DNA of 36,459 nucleotides from an uncultured Eubacteriales bacterium (GTDB taxonomy: Bacteria; Bacillota; Clostridia; Tissierellales; Peptoniphilaceae), in NCBI GenBank assembly GCA_902488815.1, contig CABTXP010000012.1, forward strand, positions 1-36,459, read 5' to 3'. Of this stretch, positions 16,943-25,107 are shown in pieces. Every line of letters starts with the position of its first letter. Position 1 is the stretch's first letter. A program made the position numbers and the translations under genes. The notes under the pieces were generated by a model. The model was not told the DNA's origin and made no database searches. It saw nothing but the letters and a program-made list of their open reading frames with translations.

Positions 16943-18295
16943 TTAAAGATTTTCTTTTGCCAAAATTGAAATGGCACATTCAATTCTCTTCTTCTCCATT
17001 TCACATCCCAAGGCATAGGGTTTTGTAATGTCGTTGTTGGAGTAATATGCATTGGCATGACATCCGCCGCTGCAATAATATCTTGCCCAACAGTTTTGAC
17101 ATTCGTCCTTTGTAAGGACGTTGGTCTTTTTAAACTCGTCTCTTATGTCCGTGTTTTTAATGCCGGTAAAAATGTCTCCTAATTTAAATTCTTCTTCGCC
17201 TACAAATTGGTGACATGGATATATATCACCTGTCGGCGTTACGGCAATGTATTCACTTCCCGCTCCGCAACCGACGGTTCTCTTTATAATACAAGGACCT
17301 TGGTCTAAATCAATCATAAAGTGGAAGAACATAAAGTCTCCTTCTTTTTTTCTGATTTCAATATAGTCCTTACTCATCTTTTCATATTCATCTAAAATTT
17401 TATCCAAGTGTTCTTCTCTGATGGCATATGGTTCCTTGGGATCACAGACTACAGGTTCAATAGACGTCTTTTTAAATCCTAAATCATGGAAAGTCTTTAA
17501 GTCTTCTGCAAAATCCAAGTTGTTGGATGTAAATGTGCCTCTGATGTAGTAGTCCTTGTCCCCTCTTTTGTCCACCAATTCCTTAAACTTGGGAACAATA
17601 ATGTCAAAGGATCCCTTGTGATTTATTGTGGGGCGCATTCGGTCGTTAACTTCTCTTCTTCCGTCTAAAGAAAGAACAACATTGTCCATGTTTTCGTTTA
17701 TAAAGTCATTTATCTCATCGTTTAGATTCATGCCGTTTGTAGTGATTGTAAATCTGAAGTGCTTTCCATATTTCTTTTCTTCTTCTCTTCCAAACTTTAC
17801 AAGCTCTTTAACAACGTCAAAGTTGAGTAATGGCTCGCCACCGAAAAAGTCCACTTCCAAGTGCTTTCTGTTGCCTGAATTTTCAAGTAAAAATCGAAGA
17901 GCCTGCTTCCCCGTTTCAAGATCCAATATCTCTCTTTCACCGTGGAAATCTCCCTGTGATGCGAAACAGTATTCGCAGCGCAAGTTACAGTCATGTGCCA
18001 CATGAAGACACATTGCCTTTATAATATTTTGAGGATTGTATGTGGGCATCTTTTCTATGGGGCTTGGTGTATAAATAAGGCCTTCATTTCTAAGGTCGTC
18101 TATTTCAGACATGGCTTTATTTAAGTTGTCCTCACTATATTTTTCCCCATATATTTTATAAATTTCATCTCTATTTTTGTGTTCATAATCTTCTATAATG
18201 TCGTAAACTATTTCATCTACAACGTGAACCGATCCCGAATTTATGTCAAGGACAAAATAATTGTCATTTAAATAAAACTTGTGCAAATTTTCCAT
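16943..18295 (-). CDS. scfB: SCIFF peptide radical SAM maturase (thioether-forming)
   Basis: A 450-residue radical SAM/SPASM enzyme that forms cysteine-to-threonine thioether crosslinks in the SCIFF peptide encoded just upstream. Residues 1-80 form a peptide-recognition-like N-terminal region (LNDNYFVLDINSGSVHVVDE). The radical SAM cluster is C103-NLR-C107-EY-C110, followed by FFGGEPLLNFD. The SPASM domain near the C-terminus supplies auxiliary-cluster cysteines in VGCGAGSEYIAV, GDIYPCHQFVG, CQNCWARYYCSGGCH and LGCEMEKKR. ATG at 18295 with an AGGAG ribosome site just after an attenuator-like hairpin. The product and role of SCIFF are not established; in clostridia the pair is almost universal. 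Confidence 0.96.
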   Translation of the reverse strand: MENLHKFYLNDNYFVLDINSGSVHVVDEIVYDIIEDYEHKNRDEIYKIYGEKYSEDNLNKAMSEIDDLRNEGLIYTPSPIEKMPTYNPQNIIKAMCLHVAHDCNLRCEYCFASQGDFHGEREILDLETGKQALRFLLENSGNRKHLEVDFFGGEPLLNFDVVKELVKFGREEEKKYGKHFRFTITTNGMNLNDEINDFINENMDNVVLSLDGRREVNDRMRPTINHKGSFDIIVPKFKELVDKRGDKDYYIRGTFTSNNLDFAEDLKTFHDLGFKKTSIEPVVCDPKEPYAIREEHLDKILDEYEKMSKDYIEIRKKEGDFMFFHFMIDLDQGPCIIKRTVGCGAGSEYIAVTPTGDIYPCHQFVGEEEFKLGDIFTGIKNTDIRDEFKKTNVLTKDECQNCWARYYCSGGCHANAYYSNNDITKPYALGCEMEKKRIECAISILAKENL

Positions 18296-18307
18296 ATTTC
18301 TCCTTTT

Positions 18308-18340
18308 AAAAAAAGAAAAGGCTTGTGAAAAGCCACAGCC
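18308..18340 (-). terminator. Attenuator-like hairpin between scfA and scfB
   Basis: Minus strand: GGCTGTG, loop, CACAAGCC (one bulged A; an alternative 5-bp stem GGCTT/AAGCC also forms), then TTTTCTTTTTTT. It starts right after the scfA stop (18341) and its U-run leads straight into the scfB ribosome site. This likely makes the short peptide message abundant and the maturase message scarce. Confidence 0.75.
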
Positions 18341-18490
18341 TTATCTATTTTTTTCGTTTTCGCATTTTTGATTGCCAACAGTGCATGATGTTTTGCAAGC
18401 TGATTGACAGGATGTTTGGCATTCTCCACATCCGCCCTTAGCGTATGTATCTTTAAGGTTTCTCTTAGATAGAGTCTTAATCATTTTCAT
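18341..18490 (-). CDS. scfA: Six-cysteine peptide SCIFF (RiPP precursor)
   Basis: A 49-residue gene, too short for many gene finders. It encodes MKMIKTLSKRNLK, a leader part, and then the near-invariant SCIFF core CGECQTSCQSACKTSCTVGN with cysteines at 21, 24, 28, 32, 36 and 43. The peptide is the substrate of the radical SAM maturase directly downstream, which crosslinks cysteines to other residues. I chose the ATG at 18490, 5 bases after AGGAGG; a second ATG at 18484 has poorer spacing. The start lies inside the 3' end of yajC (14-base overlap), so translation is probably coupled to yajC. The core has changed very little while its flanks vary, as is known for this family. Confidence 0.96.
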   Translation of the reverse strand: MKMIKTLSKRNLKDTYAKGGCGECQTSCQSACKTSCTVGNQKCENEKNR

Positions 18491-18770
18491 CTTTGCCTCC
18501 TACTACAGAATTTATTCCCCACTTCATTATTTCAATTTTAGAATTGTCGCCGGTAGTTTCAAAAATGATTGAATCTTCTTTTATGTTAACTACTCTTCCA
18601 ACAATACCTCCAATTGTAATAATTTTGTCGCCGGGTTTTATTGAGTTTCTCATTTCTTGCATCTTTTGTTCTTTTTTCTTTTGCGGTTTTATAAGTGCAA
18701 AATAAAAGAATACCAAAATTGCTGCAAACGGTAGTAAATTGTAAACTAATACTTTAATATTTTCTGGCAT
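18477..18770 (-). CDS. yajC: Sec translocase accessory protein YajC
   Basis: A 97-residue YajC homologue, a single-span membrane protein that associates with SecDF in protein export. Membrane segment at about residues 10-27 (LLPFAAILVFFYFALI), then the signature IKPQKKKEQKMQEMRNSI and the conserved GDKIITIGGIVGRV barrel part. The tgt-yajC order matches many bacteria. Its last 14 bases overlap the SCIFF peptide gene and contribute that gene's ribosome site. Confidence 0.95.
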   Translation of the reverse strand: MPENIKVLVYNLLPFAAILVFFYFALIKPQKKKEQKMQEMRNSIKPGDKIITIGGIVGRVVNIKEDSIIFETTGDNSKIEIMKWGINSVVGGKDEND

Positions 18771-18784
18771 TACATCACTCCTTG

Positions 18785-19900
18785 CTAATTATTATAACCG
18801 TATTTTGTATAAAAGTCATCTTTAAATTCTAACAGATAGTCTCCTCTAATTGCCTCTCTTATTTTTTCCATAAGATTTAACAAGAAATATAAGTTGTGAT
18901 AGGAGAGCAATCTCATGCCCAATATTTCATCTACACTCAAGAGATGTCTGATATAGGCTTTGGAATAGTTTCTACATGTGTAGCAGTCGCATTCAGGATC
19001 TAAAGGTGTAAAGTCGTCTTTATATCTGGCAGCCTTTGCTACCAATCTTCCTTGTGATGTCATGGCAGTACCGTTTCTTGCAATTCTTGTGGGAAGTACA
19101 CAGTCCGCCATGTCGACACCTCTTATTACCGCTTCAAAAAGATAGTCAGGTGTACCCACTCCCATTAGGTAGCGGGGCTTTTCCTTGGGCATAAAGTCCA
19201 CAGTATAATCTAAAATGTCGCACATTAAATCTATGGGCTCTCCTACGGAAAGGCCTCCTATTGAATAGCCGGGAAAATCCAAATCAGCTAAGAACTCGGC
19301 ACTTCTCTTTCTCAAGTCCTTGTACATTCCACCTTGGACAATTCCAAATAGGGCTTGATGATCCGCATTCTTGTGATGCTCTTTACATCTTTTTGCCCAT
19401 CTGTTGGTCCTCTCCATAGAGTGTTCAATATACTCGTATGTTGCAGGATATGGTGCACATTCGTCAAAGCACATCATTATGTCCGATCCGATTGTGTTTT
19501 GTATATCTATAGATATTTCGGGAGAAATAAATTGCTTTGAGCCGTCTATGTGGGACCTGAATTCAACTCCCTCTTCTTTAATTTTTCTACTTGCCGCAAG
19601 TGAAAAGACTTGAAATCCTCCGGAGTCTGTGAGAATCGGTCTGTCCCAATTCATAAACTTGTGAAGGCCTCCCGCCTCTTCCATAATTTCCATGCCGGGT
19701 CTTAAGAAAAGATGATAGGTGTTTCCCAAAATAATTTGAGCATTCATTTCCTTTAACTCTTCAACAGTTAAAGTCTTTACTGTCCCCCTCGTACCTACAG
19801 GCATAAAAATCGGGGTCTCTATTACCCCGTGATCTGTTGTAATTTTTCCAAGTCTTGCCTTGCATTCACTTGATTCTTTTATTAATTCATACTTAAACAT
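18785..19900 (-). CDS. tgt: tRNA-guanine transglycosylase
   Basis: A 371-residue enzyme that swaps guanine-34 of tRNAs with GUN anticodons for preQ1 on the route to queuosine. Active-site segments: ILTDSGGFQVFSL (general acid Asp), QGGMYKDLRKRSA, GGLSVGEP, and VDMADCVLPTRIARNG with the nucleophilic Asp. The zinc site is CDCYTCRNYSKAYIRH. Length is standard. It sits 6 bases after queA, which performs the next step, and before yajC. The preQ1 synthesis genes are not in this window, so the base may be made elsewhere or salvaged. Confidence 0.97.
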   Translation of the reverse strand: MFKYELIKESSECKARLGKITTDHGVIETPIFMPVGTRGTVKTLTVEELKEMNAQIILGNTYHLFLRPGMEIMEEAGGLHKFMNWDRPILTDSGGFQVFSLAASRKIKEEGVEFRSHIDGSKQFISPEISIDIQNTIGSDIMMCFDECAPYPATYEYIEHSMERTNRWAKRCKEHHKNADHQALFGIVQGGMYKDLRKRSAEFLADLDFPGYSIGGLSVGEPIDLMCDILDYTVDFMPKEKPRYLMGVGTPDYLFEAVIRGVDMADCVLPTRIARNGTAMTSQGRLVAKAARYKDDFTPLDPECDCYTCRNYSKAYIRHLLSVDEILGMRLLSYHNLYFLLNLMEKIREAIRGDYLLEFKDDFYTKYGYNN

Positions 19901-19906
19901 ATTACC

Positions 19907-20929
19907 TCAACTTATAAACATACAGTCGCCGAAACTGAAAAATCTGTATTTTTCTTTAACAGCTTCTTCGTATGCATTTAAAATTATTTCTCTTGATGAA
20001 AGAGCGCTTACCAACATTAAAAGTGTGGACTCCGGCAAGTGGAAATTTGTAATAAGCGCATCAATGCACTTAAATTTAAAACCGGGATAAATGTAAATGT
20101 CGGTCCACCCCTTGGTCGGATGTACAAAACCTTCTTCATCCGCTACAGTCTCCAACACCCTCGTTGATGTCGTGCCTACGGAAATAATTCTGCCTCCTGA
20201 TTTTTTGGCATTATTTATTTTTTCGCAAGCTTCCTCTGAAATTTCAAAATATTCAGAGTGCATCTTGTGATCTAAAATATTACTTTCTTTTACAGGTCTG
20301 AAAGTTCCAAGTCCTACATGTAAAGTTAAATATACAATATTAACTCCCATGTCTTCCAATTCTTTTAAAATTTCCTTGGTAAAGTGAAGTCCTGCAGTAG
20401 GAGCCGCAGCTGAACCCTTGTGCTTTGAATAGACAGTTTGATATCTTTCACTGTCTTCCAATTTTTCTTTAATATATGGAGGCAATGGCATCTCTCCAAG
20501 TCTGTCAAGTATTTCTTCAAAGACCCCGTCATATTTAAACTTTATAAACCTGGAGCCGTCTTCACTTATATCTACAACTTCCCCTTTAAGTTCATCGGAA
20601 AAAATAATTTCAGTTCCGATTTTTGCCTTTTTGCCAGGCTTTACTAAAGTTTCCCAAGTGTCGTCCTTGTGATTTAAGAGTAAAATTTCAACTTTTTCTT
20701 CTTTTTCAGCCCTGTGGCCGAAAATTCTCGCAGGAATAACCCTTGTATCATTTAATACAAGGGTATCGGTGGGTTTTATATATTTTTTTATATTGTAAAA
20801 ATGATCGTGTTCTATCTCCCCCGTGACTTTGTTTAAAACCATCATTCTGGAATTTTCACGCTTGTCACATGGGTGTTGAGCTATGAGCTCTTCAGGCAGA
20901 TCATAATAAAAGTCCTTTGTCTTTAACAT
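19907..20929 (-). CDS. queA: S-adenosylmethionine:tRNA ribosyltransferase-isomerase
   Basis: A 340-residue enzyme that transfers and isomerises the ribosyl part of SAM onto preQ1-modified tRNA, giving epoxyqueuosine. Signatures: FYYDLPEELIAQHP at the N-terminus, LVLNDTRVIPARIFG, GSAAAPTAGLHFT, LTLHVGLGTFRPV, ISVGTTSTRVLE and TNFHLPESTLLMLVSA. Full length. Its ATG overlaps the stop of the SpoIID-like gene by one base (TAATG), and tgt follows. Confidence 0.97.
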   Translation of the reverse strand: MLKTKDFYYDLPEELIAQHPCDKRENSRMMVLNKVTGEIEHDHFYNIKKYIKPTDTLVLNDTRVIPARIFGHRAEKEEKVEILLLNHKDDTWETLVKPGKKAKIGTEIIFSDELKGEVVDISEDGSRFIKFKYDGVFEEILDRLGEMPLPPYIKEKLEDSERYQTVYSKHKGSAAAPTAGLHFTKEILKELEDMGVNIVYLTLHVGLGTFRPVKESNILDHKMHSEYFEISEEACEKINNAKKSGGRIISVGTTSTRVLETVADEEGFVHPTKGWTDIYIYPGFKFKCIDALITNFHLPESTLLMLVSALSSREIILNAYEEAVKEKYRFFSFGDCMFIS

Positions 20930-22047
20930 TATCTGATTTCTACACCTCTAAAGTAGTATGTTAAAATTTCAGAAAAGCTGAAACCTTCTTTTGCCATTTT
21001 CATAGCACCGTTTTGGCTCATGCCTACTCCGTGGCCATAACCTGTGCCTGTGAAAATAAACTTGTCTCCGACTTGTTCTACATTAAAAAGCGTGCTCTTA
21101 AATTTTGTTGAGCCGAGAGCTGAGCGAAGTTTAGCACCCGTTAGTGTTGTTCCCGAACTTGAAATAAGCTCCTTAACTCTTCCGCTTCCGTCTCTGTTTG
21201 AAATATAAAGGTCCGGAATATAGGAAATTGTACTGTCGGAGTTTCTCAATTTATTTGCAAGTTCCGTAGCATTTATTTCAAACTTCCATGGTTCGGATGA
21301 ATATGGATCTGTAAAGCTTTGTAAATACGGGGAATCTTTACCGCCCCACACATCTTCCGCACTTGCTACAAAACCGCCTGAAGATGCACCGAAAATAGTT
21401 TGTGCAACCTTTCCGTTGTAATAGACAAGTAGGCCTTCAGTTTCCTTTATAGCCTTGTCTGTTTGTTTCTTTTCAGCATTTACTCCGCCGTAAACTTGTG
21501 AAGTTGTTGTGTCGTCTAAATTGTAACCGTATTTTATAAATTTATTTTTATTTGATACGGCAAAACTTCTGGAGCAAACAGCTTGAGCTTTTAAAGCTTC
21601 AATATTTGCAGATGATCCGATTTCCTTGGGCACAACGCCTCTCAAATAGTCTTCAATATTAACTCTGTTTACAATGTCAATTTTGTCGTTATTTATTCTA
21701 AAGGAAATTCCGCCCCTATATGTAATTTTGCCAACTTTAATATTTGAACTTGAAGTAATAATGTTATCGCCGGTACTGTCAAAATCAGTTTCAATAGTTT
21801 TGCCTACAGGATTTTTAAAAGCAATTTTACCATCTGTCAAACTTACTTTTACAGTATTTGTGTTTAAAGACTTTACATTATTTCCTTCCTTGTCCTTTAC
21901 GTTTAAAATGGACTTGGAAGTTATAACTACAGTTTCTCCTGCACCGACGGACTTTTGTATCTTAACATCAAGTACATCTTCTTCCGCAAAAATACTCACC
22001 GGTATTAAAATCATTATTAAAATAAAAATCGACAAAATTTTTCTCAT
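20929..22047 (-). CDS. SpoIID/LytB-domain protein
   Basis: A 372-residue secreted or membrane-anchored protein with signal peptide MRKILSIFILIMILIPVSIFA. The SpoIID/LytB domain spans about residues 130-370: VNIEDYLRGVVPKEIG, ALKAQAVCSRSFAV with its Arg-Ser-Phe/Tyr signature, TTSQVYGG and the C-terminal GTGYGHGVGMSQNGAMKMA. In Bacillus, SpoIID is a lytic transglycosylase acting on denuded glycan in engulfment; shorter relatives also occur in non-spore-formers as cell-wall hydrolases. No sporulation gene is nearby, so a vegetative wall role is the safer reading. Its start overlaps the ruvB stop (ATGA, 22044-22047). Confidence 0.9.
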   Translation of the reverse strand: MRKILSIFILIMILIPVSIFAEEDVLDVKIQKSVGAGETVVITSKSILNVKDKEGNNVKSLNTNTVKVSLTDGKIAFKNPVGKTIETDFDSTGDNIITSSSNIKVGKITYRGGISFRINNDKIDIVNRVNIEDYLRGVVPKEIGSSANIEALKAQAVCSRSFAVSNKNKFIKYGYNLDDTTTSQVYGGVNAEKKQTDKAIKETEGLLVYYNGKVAQTIFGASSGGFVASAEDVWGGKDSPYLQSFTDPYSSEPWKFEINATELANKLRNSDSTISYIPDLYISNRDGSGRVKELISSSGTTLTGAKLRSALGSTKFKSTLFNVEQVGDKFIFTGTGYGHGVGMSQNGAMKMAKEGFSFSEILTYYFRGVEIR

Positions 22048-23057
22048 ACAAAACTCTCCTGATTGTTCATTTCTATACCTAAGTAATCATAGGCTTTTTT
22101 AGTGACTACTCTGCCCCTTGGGGTTCTATTTATAAACCCGATTTGCATTAAGTAGGGCTCGTAGACGTCTTCAATGGTTATTCTCTCTTCGCCGGCAGCA
22201 GCCGCAATGGCGTCAATGCCAACAGGCCTGCCGTCAAAGTTAAAAATCATACACTCCAAGATTTTTCTGTCTAAAGCATCCAAACCATAGGAGTCGATTT
22301 CCAATAAATTAAGACCTTCTTCAGCAACCTTCCCGTCAATTATACCACCTGCGCGCACTTCTGCAAAATCTCTCACTCTTTTTACGAGTCTGTTCGCAAT
22401 ACGAGGTGTGCCTCTTGATCGTTGGGCAATTTTTCCCGCCCCTTCCTTGGTCACTTCAATGCCTAAAATCCTACCGGTACGCAAAATTATTTCAGTAAGG
22501 GACTCCGTGTCGTAAAGATCCAAATTCAAAATTACTCCGAATCTGTCTCTAAGGGGTGAAGACAACATTCCCGTACGAGTAGTCGCGCCGATTAAAGTAA
22601 ATCTGTTTAAGTCAAGTCTGATGCTTCTTGCGCTGGGACCTTTGCCCACAATTATATCCAGGGAATAGTCTTCCATTGCAGGATATAAAATTTCTTCAAC
22701 GCTTCTGTTTATTCTGTGAATTTCGTCTATAAAAAGCACGTCGTCTTTTTGTAAATTTGTCAAAATACTTGCCAAGTCTCCCGGCCTTTCTATTGCAGGT
22801 CCTGAAGTGATTTTAATATTCACGCCCATCTCATTTGCAATAATGCCTGCAAGAGTCGTCTTACCAAGTCCCGGAGGCCCGTTTAACAATACGTGGTCCA
22901 AGGGTTCCTGTCTGTTTTTGGCAGCTTCGATAAAAATATCCAACTTTTCCTTTGCCTTGTCCTGTCCTATGTATTCATTTAACCATTTTGGTCTAAGTCC
23001 CGTCTCTATTCCCTGATCTTCTTCAGAAAAAGTGGGTTCTACCAATCTGTTGTTCAT
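22044..23057 (-). CDS. ruvB: Holliday junction branch-migration ATPase RuvB
   Basis: A 337-residue AAA+ motor that drives branch migration with RuvA. Walker A GPPGLGKT at 60-67, Walker B with DEIH at 111-114, sensor 1 in FTLIGATTRTGMLSSPLRDRFG including the arginine finger, sensor 2 in RGTPRIANRLVKRVRDFA, and a C-terminal winged helix ending in TPRGRVVT. Full length. It lies 4 bases after ruvA and overlaps the SpoIID-like gene. Confidence 0.98.
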   Translation of the reverse strand: MNNRLVEPTFSEEDQGIETGLRPKWLNEYIGQDKAKEKLDIFIEAAKNRQEPLDHVLLNGPPGLGKTTLAGIIANEMGVNIKITSGPAIERPGDLASILTNLQKDDVLFIDEIHRINRSVEEILYPAMEDYSLDIIVGKGPSARSIRLDLNRFTLIGATTRTGMLSSPLRDRFGVILNLDLYDTESLTEIILRTGRILGIEVTKEGAGKIAQRSRGTPRIANRLVKRVRDFAEVRAGGIIDGKVAEEGLNLLEIDSYGLDALDRKILECMIFNFDGRPVGIDAIAAAAGEERITIEDVYEPYLMQIGFINRTPRGRVVTKKAYDYLGIEMNNQESFV

Positions 23058-23061
23058 TCTT

Positions 23062-23646
23062 TCACCTACTTAAATTTGAAAGGGCAATTCTGATTTTGGA
23101 TGATAAATCCAAAGTGCTGTCAATATCCGCACTTGCCTTTATAGATTCATATCTATTATAGCCAAGGCTCATAAGTGCATCAATAAGTTCGGCTTCGTCT
23201 GCCGGTTCTTCGTGTATGTCAATCTGAGGAGCATTTGTAAGATCCAAAGTGCCCATCTTGTCTTTCAGTTCCAATATTAACCTTTCAGCAGTCTTTTTGC
23301 CAATGCCCGGCGCCTTTGTAAGCATACTTACATTTGAACTTGCAATTGCCATTCTTATATCGTTTAAAGATATAGCGGACAGAATTCCCATTCCGACTTT
23401 TGCACCTACGCCCGAAACTGTAGTCAAAAGATTAAATACCTTTCTCTCGTCTCGCGTGACAAAACCGTATAGAGTAATATCGTCTTCTCTAACTCTCATC
23501 TCCGTAAAGATTTTGTATTCCTTATCCACTTCCACGCTGCTTCTTGATATGTCGGAAGCTGTAAGAGCAAATCCTACACCTCCTGTGGATATAATAATTT
23601 TATCTTCAGTTATTTCTTCAACTATGCCATCAATAAAATCTATCAT
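23062..23646 (-). CDS. ruvA: Holliday junction DNA-binding protein RuvA
   Basis: A 194-residue RuvA. The N-terminal OB domain covers about 1-63 (MIDFIDGIVEEI, REDDITLYGF). Two helix-hairpin-helix motifs follow (VSGVGAKVGMGIL near 80 and APGIGKKTAERLILELK near 113). After a flexible linker, the C-terminal domain III (AELIDALMSLGYNRYE) contacts RuvB. All parts are present. It lies between ruvC and ruvB with 2-4 base gaps, so the three resolvasome genes are translated in order. Confidence 0.97.
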   Translation of the reverse strand: MIDFIDGIVEEITEDKIIISTGGVGFALTASDISRSSVEVDKEYKIFTEMRVREDDITLYGFVTRDERKVFNLLTTVSGVGAKVGMGILSAISLNDIRMAIASSNVSMLTKAPGIGKKTAERLILELKDKMGTLDLTNAPQIDIHEEPADEAELIDALMSLGYNRYESIKASADIDSTLDLSSKIRIALSNLSR

Positions 23647-23648
23647 TT

Positions 23649-24143
23649 TTACCTCATTAAGAATTCATCTTTAAACCTTATAGAGCTTCCGTGACACACT
23701 GCCACTGCAATACCGTCTGCAGCATCGTCGGGCTTCGGAATTTTCTCCAAGTTAAATAAAATTCTCATCATTTCCTGTACTTGAATTTTCTCAGCTCTAC
23801 CGTAGCCTACCACAGCCTGCTTAATTTGAAGAGGCGTGTATTCGTAAATGGGAAGATTCTTGTTAACACAGGCAAGTACCTCTACTCCCCTCGCTTGAGC
23901 AACGGTAATTGCCGTCTTTATATTCTTGTTAAAAAACAATTCTTCAAAAGCCGCTTCATCCGGTTGGTAAAAATCTATTAAACTTGTAAGCTCGGTATAA
24001 ATTTTTGCCAGTCTCTCCGGAAGCCTTAAAGTCGGCTCCGTTTCTATTGTACCATATTCTATCAACTTATTTTTATTGCCTATAATATCAATAATTCCGT
24101 AGCCCATAGTTGCAAGGCCCGGGTCAATACCTAAAATTCTCAT
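23649..24143 (-). CDS. ruvC: Holliday junction resolvase RuvC
   Basis: A 164-residue endonuclease that cuts Holliday junctions. The four acidic metal ligands are visible: D7 in GIDPG, E67 in AAFEELFF, and D140 and D143 in KPDDAADG. I use the ATG at 24143, which follows AGGAG at good spacing; a GUG at 24149 overlaps that site and is unlikely. The U-run of a terminator-like hairpin (24156-24185) touches its ribosome site, so expression depends on read-through or on a promoter inside the preceding gene. Confidence 0.97.
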   Translation of the reverse strand: MRILGIDPGLATMGYGIIDIIGNKNKLIEYGTIETEPTLRLPERLAKIYTELTSLIDFYQPDEAAFEELFFNKNIKTAITVAQARGVEVLACVNKNLPIYEYTPLQIKQAVVGYGRAEKIQVQEMMRILFNLEKIPKPDDAADGIAVAVCHGSSIRFKDEFLMR

Positions 24144-24155
24144 AATCACTCCTAT

Positions 24156-24185
24156 AAAAAAGCCTCCAAGTTAAACTCGAAGGCT
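24156..24185 (-). terminator. Terminator-like hairpin between the 254-residue gene and ruvC
   Basis: Minus strand AGCCTTCGAG, loop TTTAA, CTTGGAGGCT: a 10-bp stem with two G-U pairs, then TTTTTT. The stem includes part of the upstream gene's stop codon (24184-24186), and the U-run runs into the ruvC ribosome site. Either a partial terminator or a read-through regulator. Confidence 0.8.
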
Positions 24186-24948
24186 ATCTGTATCTTTTCA
24201 TTACTTTGTCGTTAACTCCGTCCCAATAGGCATTTTCAAAAACTTTCATGCCGTCTCGGTAAAGGAATTTCGTTATCTTTCGATTAATACCTTGAATCTC
24301 TCTTTTAATCAGGTACGAGTCCTGCTCCACAAACTTTTCTTTCGAGCCGTTAAAGCTAAGTACCATTTGCCTGTCCATAAGAGAATTGATATTTTTGATT
24401 TTTCTATTTAAAACACCGTCGTAAAATTTTACTACGCTGTTTCTTAAAAATAATATATTGCTGTAGTCTTTTCTCACATCTTTAAAGAGATATTTTTTAA
24501 ATTCCAAGACATCGGCGTTCTTCATCTCGTAGTTAAAGAGCTTTTTTCTCTTGTACATTTCTTCCAAGCCCAAAAACTTAAAAGACAAAATTTCAAGCTG
24601 ATTTACAGCATCAACTTCTGAAAAACCTCGCTTGTAACCCTCTAAGTACATATAGAACTCAAACCTGTTAATGTCGCTGTGAATTAAGTTGGACAAATTG
24701 TAAACAATAAGTTCAACTCCCTCTTTATGTCTTAAATACTTAAAAACATCTTTTTTAAGAGATGAAAGAGATATGTAACTTGGGACAATATTTTCAATTT
24801 GATCTTCAATATTGTAAAGGTTCAGGAGTACTTGTGCACTGTCCACATCGCCCCTTATGAGAAATCTCTCTGCCAAGAAATTTCTAACCTCGTCATATTC
24901 ATATTTATTTTTAATATTTGTAATATTCTTTTCTAAATATAAACTCAT
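24184..24948 (-). CDS. Uncharacterised 254-residue protein upstream of ruvC
   Basis: I do not recognise this protein. It is charged, rich in Lys, Tyr, Leu and Asn, and predicted mostly helical, with no membrane segment or signal peptide, so probably cytosolic. Segments such as RFLIRGDVDSAQVLLNLYNI and YMYLEGYKRGFSEVDAVNQL suggest helical repeats. The C-terminus is basic (INRKITKFLYRDGMKVF, then KVMKRYR), compatible with nucleic-acid binding, but no motif proves it. The start is the ATG at 24948 after GGGGGA; a UUG at 24960 would overlap that site. A -10 box lies just upstream and a terminator-like hairpin follows. Being ahead of ruvCAB, a DNA-repair link is possible but unsupported. Confidence 0.75.
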   Translation of the reverse strand: MSLYLEKNITNIKNKYEYDEVRNFLAERFLIRGDVDSAQVLLNLYNIEDQIENIVPSYISLSSLKKDVFKYLRHKEGVELIVYNLSNLIHSDINRFEFYMYLEGYKRGFSEVDAVNQLEILSFKFLGLEEMYKRKKLFNYEMKNADVLEFKKYLFKDVRKDYSNILFLRNSVVKFYDGVLNRKIKNINSLMDRQMVLSFNGSKEKFVEQDSYLIKREIQGINRKITKFLYRDGMKVFENAYWDGVNDKVMKRYR

Positions 24949-24968
24949 TCTGTCCCCCAAGTATTTTG

Positions 24969-24974
24969 ATTATA
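24969..24974 (-). promoter_or_regulatory. Probable -10 box for the 254-residue gene
   Basis: A perfect TATAAT on the minus strand in an AT-rich gap, with no recognisable -35 box at 17 bases. RNA would start near 24962, giving a leader of about 14 bases containing the GGGGGA ribosome site. It may also drive ruvCAB by read-through. Confidence 0.5.
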
Positions 24975-25107
24975 CTATAAACAAAATTTAAATTGGGGAA
25001 AAAAAGCCAATTATTTTACTTGACTTTTACCAAAACACCTATAACCCTTTAAAAATTCCATATTTAAAAATAATATTTTTTTGCTTTATACTTTTTGCTT
25101 TTATAGA

